Below, in pieces: positions 57,743-64,000 of a DNA stretch of 64,000 bases. The stretch spans positions 231,198-295,197 of the forward strand of contig QANU01065503.1 in NCBI GenBank assembly GCA_003254905.1, in the 5' to 3' direction. Origin of the DNA: Nissolia schottii (lineage: Eukaryota > Streptophyta > Magnoliopsida > Fabales > Fabaceae). The notes beneath the pieces are model-generated. The model had not been told where the DNA came from, ran no database searches, and saw nothing but the letters and a program-made list of their open reading frames with translations. Numbering within the stretch: the first letter of the stretch is position 1; every line of letters begins with the position of its first letter. The position numbers and the translations under genes are program-made.

Positions 57743-60650
57743 TATCATCCATCTCTGATCTAAGGTGTTCTCTGCATTCTGTAATGGTTATTTCAGTATG
57801 GTGTAATGCTTGTTTTTGTGTGGGGTAACATTTATTTATGAGTGTTGTAATTTCTTCTTCTTCTTCTTCTTAAGATGTTATGGAGAGCATAGATAAGGAC
57901 AATATATTTGATATCACTTCTTCTTTCTCGTTCTTTATATGATGTTTATTTTTCTATTTTGTAATATTTTGTAATATTTATTTCTACGTTCATTTGTTGT
58001 AGTTGATTAAAATAGTACACATTAGAAAAGTCTCACATCACCAAAAAGTGAAAAGGGAGAAGGAGGTCAAGGCTATAAATAAGGAGTCAAGTTCTTCATT
58101 TCAACTTGCACTAATTAGAAATACCTTAAGCTTGTATCTTATTAGCTTTGGAGAGCATGGGTGTACTAGGGTCAGAGACTGTTGAGAGAAAAGTCTACAT
58201 CTTGTAAGAATTTTCCCATAGTGTTTTTGTCTGGTTGTCTTTGGACAACAATCATGATTTTTTTCTCTATTTTTGGAGTTTTCATGTTAATTCTTGTTTT
58301 GTATTCTTGTTATATTTAATTTCTCTATTCTTCTCAGGGAGATTTCGCAAGGAAATGAGCAACATCTGTGTATGTCATACCAAGTCATACATTGATTGTA
58401 CGTTGGATGCATTCCAATTGTACACCTTGTATTATTAATTCAAAAATTCTGCAACATATTAAAAAGTGTAGATATTTTGTCACTTTACTCTTACACATCA
58501 TGGTACCCGTTGATGTAACACGGTAAGCCCCACGATGTGTATGAAAGAGTTGACAAGGTGTTTACATTGTTTGATATATTCAAATAGCACGTACAACTCA
58601 ATATAATTTACCAACATTTGTTCAATTCAAGTAATTCGATAATTGTGAAGACTATAATGTGGTGATCGCAGAACCAAGTTCGACTCTTCGAAATAATGAA
58701 CTTTCCCTTCTATCGTCTTTTATTGAATAAAAGACATGGTTTGACAGTTCTTTTCCTTTAACAAAATCTCGAATTTAAGTCATACGAATTTTGAGAGGAC
58801 TTAATTCTATAATAAGTTATTTTACCTTGAGCTAGTAGACATCATACATGACGTTCTTCTAGTAGTTCCCACTTCACAAATGCATAAGTAAACTTTAAAT
58901 CAAAGGAGCATGCTACTAAAACATTTGAGGTTGAAAATTCCTTTCTACAATAATATTTAGGAGTTTCTTCTGCATAAACTCGTATACACATGTGTTCATT
59001 AATTAATTCTACATAGTTCTGAGTTTAAAAAGTCTAAATTAAAAATTACATATTCTAAATTTTTATCATCTTATTAAATTCAATAAAATTGGGTTTAACT
59101 TGAAATTTTTACTACTATATAATGTTGTTGGAGCATTTAAACGGTCTTGGTCACATTTGTCAATTTCTTCCAAAAATACCATTTACTTTAATCAGTCATC
59201 CGTACTATTTCAACAACACCAATTGTAATTTATCGTCCCACTAAATACAATTTTAGAGGTTGTATCGTTTATCACATATTTCTTCTGGCTCTATTAGAGT
59301 TACTAGCAGCTTGACGGACACTTATGTGCCCATCAAGTCACATTTTTTATTTTATAAAAATGAATACGATTAAAAACTAATTTAATAAAAAAAAAGTTGA
59401 TAGGATGGAGACGGTGAGTGAGTTGAGTGAACAAAATACATACATATATAAATATAAGTATATAAATAAACAAACAACAATGGACTTAAAAAAAATTAAT
59501 AAACTTAAAAAATTATTCAATAGAATTAAGAGAAACCAAAAGTTAATTATGTTTGGTATCCTCTTTATATATAGTATATAGTAATTACAAAAGTATAATT
59601 AAATTATCACCATGGAAGCGATCACTAGTAGCCTCACCAGATTTGCAAACAAAATACGTTTACTCGACCATACAAAATGAAAGTTTGAGAGTTGCTTAGA
59701 AAATTAAATGAAGAATAAAATTTAGATATGAGTTTTTGTCAGTTTACTTTTTTCCTTTCTTATTTTTCACACAAGGTCTAGAAATTAGAAAAGTTCTTTA
59801 CACATTTAAGTCACATAAATAATATATAATGGTTGGAAGAGTCTGTCATATTTAAGTACCTCACAATATTTAGACAGGATTGCCTCTTATGGGAAAAGAC
59901 CTATTGGAAACAAACAAAAACTATAAAAGAAAGATGATTTAACAATTCATTGAGTATTTTTAATTTAGATATAATAATAGCATGGTGGGTAAGTTATTAG
60001 GAGTGGAGTTTGGGTATTTGCATGACGTCTTAAATTCAAACTTTTTTTTACTGATATAAAAATAATGAATGACATGTTGGTGGGCATGAGCAATGATGGA
60101 GTCCCAACTATAAATCCTACAAAGGAAAGGAGAAAACTATGGTTAAGTCTCAAACCATAGGAAAAGGTAAGGCGGCGAAGTCATGAAGATAATACCAGAA
60201 ACAACGCCAGATAACTGTGGATTAGAAACCCGGTCTGAGGACCTGACTCTGAGAAGGTCGGACATAAATTAAGATTTCATTGTGAACATTTTTTATGATT
60301 ATTTGACAATTTTAAGTTGATACAATATTAGATTGCATTTTTATTTAGAGTAAGAGGCATGGTGCCCCTAGGGGCACCAAAGAATCCACCATTTATTAAA
60401 GGACCTTTAGGACAATGAAAATAATAAAAGGTATATATGATTTGAACATTTTGAAAATCTTAAGGTATTAAATTGCAGATTTTTAAATGTTAAAAGGTTA
60501 AGTCAACACAAGTAATAGTTTAAGGAGGGGGTAAATTGCTATTTCCCCTAATTTTAATAATGTGGCAATATACATCATTGGATACTTGTTTTATATTGGC
60601 AATATATCAAATAATTATATAAAAGGAAAATATTTGGGTTCAGGTGTTGT
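57743..60650. other. Intergenic; TATA-bearing repeat-like block at about 58010-58440
   Basis: At 58030-58085 the words AAGTCTCACATCACCAAAAA, GAAGGAGGTCAAGGC and TATAAATAAGGAG are in the style of plant LTR or TRIM U3/R regions. A CTTCTCAG|GGAGATTTCGCAAGG possible acceptor lies near 58338. No PBS or second copy was found. The rest is AT-rich with no gene recognised. Confidence 0.35.
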
Positions 60651-60659
60651 GAAGCAAGT

Positions 60660-62010
60660 ATAGATATGGCAATTCTATTCTTCTTGGGGTTAAACCTTTT
60701 GCCTCCCAATATAACTTGTGGAAAGGTGTTAATAGAGCTTGGAGGGTCGGTAACAAGAATTCCACCAAAGTTTGGTGTGAGAGGTGTGTTCCGGGTATCC
60801 ATGCTCTTCAGGATGCCACTTTATCTCCCCTATATAAGGTTGACTTGGCTTTAACTATATCCGTTTTTGTTAATGAAGAAGGCGGACTATTTACTCTATA
60901 TTGCCTAAAAATATCTGTAATCTAGTAGCGGCAATTCACGCTCTCTTTCCTAGCCTTGGCGATGATTCTGTTGTCTAGGCTCCTGGCCATGATGGCTCCT
61001 TTTCAATCAAGTCCTCTTATTCTGTTTTGGCGGAGGATGCTACTACTACGAGTGATAAGGTGTTTAGGTTGATATGGAAGTGGAAAGGCGTAGAGTGTGT
61101 GAAAAGCTTTCTTTGGCTTATGACTTGGGAGGTGTTGCTCATTGATGTTAATAGGGTGGTTCGTCATCTTGTTGTGGATTACTCTTGTCCTTGTTGTGAT
61201 TCTCACCATTTTGACAGCATTCTCCATGTGTTAAGGGATTGCAAGGTTGTGTCGCTCTTTTGGAAAAGACTTGTCCATCCTTCCTTTGGTCGCATTTTTT
61301 CGATGCCCATTTTCATGATTGGCTTTGGGAAAATCTGAAGAAAAAAAAAAAGGTAAACGTTTTGACTGGGATGGAGACCAAGATTGGTGTGTTGTCTTTG
61401 AATTGCTTTGAATTTTCTCTAGTTTGTCAGAAATGAATTTCTGTTCAACGATTCTAATCCTAGGATTAGAGATTTGTGGTTCTCTTTCGATCTTCGGATG
61501 TCCCATTACTCTACCTTTTCGCGTGTCAATGCTTCCATGATGAAGTCGACCTCTTCTAGGGATCAATGGATTCATTGCACCCTTAAGCTGGTTGGATAGT
61601 TGTTAGTTGTGATGGCTTTGTGCTTGATTCAGGTGTTATAGGTTGGGGGCTTATTAGAGATGATTCTAGAGCCTTCATCCTGGGCTTTGCGGTAAAGTTG
61701 GATACCAACTACATCACTATTGTGGAGCTTTGGGGAATTTTTCATGTTCTTTTTGTGTATTGGAATTCTGGCTTCATGAATGTGGGATTAGACTGTGACT
61801 CTCAGAGTGTCATTTATCTTATTCGATATTGTACCTCCCATCTTCGCCTTGCGTATTCCATTGTGACCATGATCAGAGAGCTTCTTGATCATTCTTGAGA
61901 AGTTCAATTACAACATATTTTTAGAGAAGCCAATAGAGTTGCGGATGGTTTGACTCATCTTAGTCATTTACATAATTCTTTTGGGGGCATGTGGTTGGTA
62001 TAATCTGAGA
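60660..62010 (+). pseudogene. 3' end of a plant L1-type LINE (RT C-terminus, zf-RVT, RNase H)
   Basis: Three parts in the canonical order, in shifting frames. (1) 60700-60880: NLWKGVNRAWRVGNKNSTKV, with WCERCVPGIH, the region after RT. (2) 61030-61290: DKVFRLIWKWKGVECVKSFL, CPCCDSHHFDSILHVLRDC, the zinc-binding RT domain. (3) 61600-61990: RNase H with VIGWGLIRDDS, VELWGIF (Glu), GLDCDSQSV (Asp), then after a TGA FREANRVADGL (Asp). Frameshifts and stops between the parts show it is dead. No poly-A tail was identified with confidence downstream. Confidence 0.85.
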
Positions 62011-62019
62011 TTGGGAATG

Positions 62020-63290
62020 ACAAATTTTTGTATTTGGTTCGTAGAATAAAAAAAATCCAGAGAAAGTTATATTCCCAGGAATCATAAAAGCCTAACTTTC
62101 CCCCATTTTTATATTCCAGGAATCTAACATTCTCATGAGAATGGAATGTTTTTAAAAATTTTGATAGATAAATATCCCCTTATTAAAAATTGGAAACCTA
62201 AATTTACCCTCCCTAATTTGACCTAATTAACTCATCATCTATCTCCCCCATTTCATTTTCATATCCACCCACTCCAAGCCATTCTCAAGCTCTGCAATGC
62301 ATAAATCACATCGCTTCTACTTCACCTAGCTTTTGAGTAAAATCTAACCTGATTTTATGTATAAAAACCATAAAAATTATCATTTTTAAGCTTTAAAGCG
62401 AGTTTTTAATTGCATTGATAACGTTTTAGCTTTAAAAGTATAGCCTCTAAGCAACACTTTGTTAAAAATGTAATTTTTCTTGTAATGTATTATAAAGCTA
62501 AAGTTACATGTTTTGAGGTGTTGCCAAATTGAGGATGTTCTTAGATATTATGAAATATAATTTTTTGTCCATAAAAATGTTCATTTTTATATTAAATGAC
62601 ACATTTAAGTATAATTAATAAAAAAAATATGTAGTTTAAGGTTAGTTTTCTTGTAGTGTTCTATAATTAAAACAAGTGTTATTTAAATTTATTGGTTATA
62701 GAACATTGCATCAATTCACTAATTATCTACCATTAAATGAAATCTTAATGCGACTTACACTCTAATAAGATATCACCCCATAGTGAATAACTTGTGACTC
62801 GACGTACAATGTCCCAAAATGAATGAATACAAATAATATCTATTTTGAAAAAATTATCCTTATAAACCATTTCACTCAACTTACCTTGTACTCTTTCAAG
62901 AATAGAAATGTATGGAGATGCCAAACAAAGGTAAAAAGAATAAAGGCTTAAATATGTTTTTAGTTCATGTAGAATTGAAATGTTTGTCTTTGGACTCTCT
63001 AAAATTTTTCGTTAAGATTTAATTCCTGAAAAAAAAATTGTTTATTTTTAGCTCCTACCGTTAATTAGGGACTATTTATGATGACGTGTCCGTTAATTTT
63101 ATCACGTGGCATGATATATGGCATCATGCCACGCCACGTGGCAAAGTCCATTAAGCAACCCAAATACTCAACCCACTCACCCACCACTAAACCCGACCCG
63201 GTTTTAAAAAAAAAATTTGAAAAAATCATTTCTCTCTTCTCTCTTCTCTCTTCTTCCTTCTAAACCCTAATCTCTCCTTTCTTTTCTCTT
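62020..63290. other. Intergenic with dispersed repeat end
   Basis: Around 62945-63130 a 'ggcttaaatatgtttttag' repeat with TGCCACGCCACGTGGCA dyads, common in intergenic plant DNA. No gene recognised. Confidence 0.35.
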
Positions 63291-63297
63291 CTCCCAA

Positions 63298-63958
63298 TTA
63301 AAGAACTTGCCTATCAGCAGCATCAGCAACAATTGGGAACCTTGGAATCTGACCCAACACACAAGAAGAAGAGCCATAGATCAAGCAAACAAGTAGGAAC
63401 AAGAACACAGTGCTATCCAAACTCATCATCAAATCCGGCCGCAACCCATCCCTAGGGTTGAAGCTTCTCTTCAACAAATCATGGAAAATCAAGAGCACAT
63501 CGAGCCCAATCGCCTGCATTGTGTTGAACCTCACGTGCCTACTGAAATTGGGTTTCCTCACAACAACGAAGTAGAGGGTCAGGAACACGAGGAACCCATT
63601 GAAGGGGAAGCTCATGAAAACCCTAATTGCAGGAACCAATGGTAGAACGATTGCTTGAACAGGGTAGAACTAAGTGATGACGTATTTTCCGTACCGAATG
63701 CCGTCGAAGAATGGGTAGAAGTAGCAAAGTGCGGAGATCAGACGGTCGGGAGAGTCCGCCTAACCGCTACCGTTGAATTTGGTGACGATTAGGGTTCTGA
63801 GTTCGTTGTTATTTTGGGGGGTTTTTGGTTCTGAGCATTTTTGGGAGAAGAATTGCGTTGAGGGAGAGGAGGGAAGAAGAAGAGGGGTTGAGGAAGGTAG
63901 AACGGAGTGGCTTACGTGAGAGGGTGAGAAGAGAGATGTTGAAAGTGGAGGTAGCCAT
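63298..63958 (-). pseudogene. TIC20-V-like pseudogene
   Basis: The minus strand starts MATSTFNISLLTLSRKPLRS (ATG at 63958). A frameshift in the Ser-rich transit-peptide region moves it to FFSQKCSEPKTPQNNNELRT. Next come TAG, then ADSPDRLISALCYFYPFFDG, IRYGKYVIT, a TAG where Gln is expected, FYPVQAIV, and an open tail of 113 codons (VFMSFPFNGFLVFLTLYFVV, VRFNTMQAIGLDVLLIFHDL, SFNPRDG, SLDSTVFLFLLVCLIYG, VADAADRQVL, TAA at 63298). TIC20 proteins are four-helix parts of the chloroplast inner-envelope import machinery; the FPFNGFL and RSFNPRDG words point to the TIC20-V branch. Two stops and one frameshift make it a pseudogene unless they are sequencing errors. No introns are seen. Confidence 0.82.
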
Positions 63959-63978
63959 GGATGGAAGATTGAAAGGGG

Positions 63979-64000
63979 TAAAAAAAAAAAAAAAAAAAAA
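63979..64000. repeat. A-homopolymer at window edge
   Basis: At least 22 A residues run to the end of the window, about 20 bp outside the TIC20-V-like start. The real length is unknown because the window stops here. Confidence 0.8.

Noticed and set aside
58003-58438. Two short ORFs as genes
   Set aside because: They lie across a TATA-bearing repeat-like block, are short, and have no domain.

Overview
This is plant nuclear DNA: AT-rich, with intron-bearing genes, an intron-containing tRNA-Tyr gene, and many LTR, LINE, SINE and DNA-transposon remnants. Gene content is typical of a dicot. The Tat/Ogre-type Ty3/gypsy pieces and the frequent 'gtccttaataaattt'-type intergenic repeats make a legume the best guess, but that is inference, not proof. 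Four single N characters (8574, 40701, 44753, 45443) show a draft-quality assembly.

Four protein-coding genes look complete, and I could join their exons in frame. (1) A myeloid-leukemia-factor (MLF)-like protein, minus strand, 9687-12210, 6 coding exons, 343 aa. (2) A DHHC S-acyltransferase of the plant PAT13/14 type, minus strand, 15290-22104, 7 exons, 312 aa, with large transposon-filled introns. (3) A Sec1/Munc18 protein of the KEULE type, plus strand, 29825-39961, 21 exons, 664 aa. (4) A sterol 4-alpha-methyl oxidase (SMO1 type), minus strand, 52883-55378, 5 exons, 302 aa. There is one good tRNA gene, tRNA-Tyr(GTA) with a 15-nt intron at 50705-50792, and a degenerate tRNA-Lys(CTT)-like copy at 51578-51652.

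Layout. 0-4 kb: broken pieces of unrelated genes, all on the plus strand: a plant mobile domain (PMD) pseudogene, exons of an MO25-like gene, an unidentified exon-like piece, and two exons of a phototropin LOV2 domain. This looks like gene-fragment capture by a transposon. 4.2-7.6 kb: a dyad-rich patch, then a 2.46-kb non-autonomous CACTA-type element. 9-22 kb: the MLF and PAT genes; PAT intron 3 holds a 1.5-kb long-TIR element, which itself contains an inverted-repeat element with six hairpin dyads. 22-26.7 kb: AT-rich intergenic DNA with inverted-repeat elements. 26.8-29.2 kb: a truncated Tat-type gypsy element on the minus strand (LTR, PBS, gag, protease, start of RT). 29.8-40 kb: the Sec1 gene, with a SINE and a 298-bp TRIM in intron 4. 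40.7-50.2 kb: a rearranged Tat-type block (RRM fragment, 5' LTR, TTGAGG/CCTCAA hairpin minisatellite, antisense PMD ORF present twice, truncated 3' LTR). 50.7-55.4 kb: tRNAs and SMO1. 55.9-57.5 kb: a long inverted-repeat element. 60.7-62 kb: the 3' end of a LINE. 63.3-64 kb: a TIC20-V-like pseudogene at the window edge.

The genes are unrelated housekeeping functions (membrane fusion, protein lipidation, sterol synthesis, an MLF-like protein) and form no operon or cluster. I see no undescribed gene system. The most interesting structures are the nested hairpin element in the PAT intron, the captured gene fragments in the first 4 kb, and the duplicated antisense PMD segment bounded exactly by Ns.
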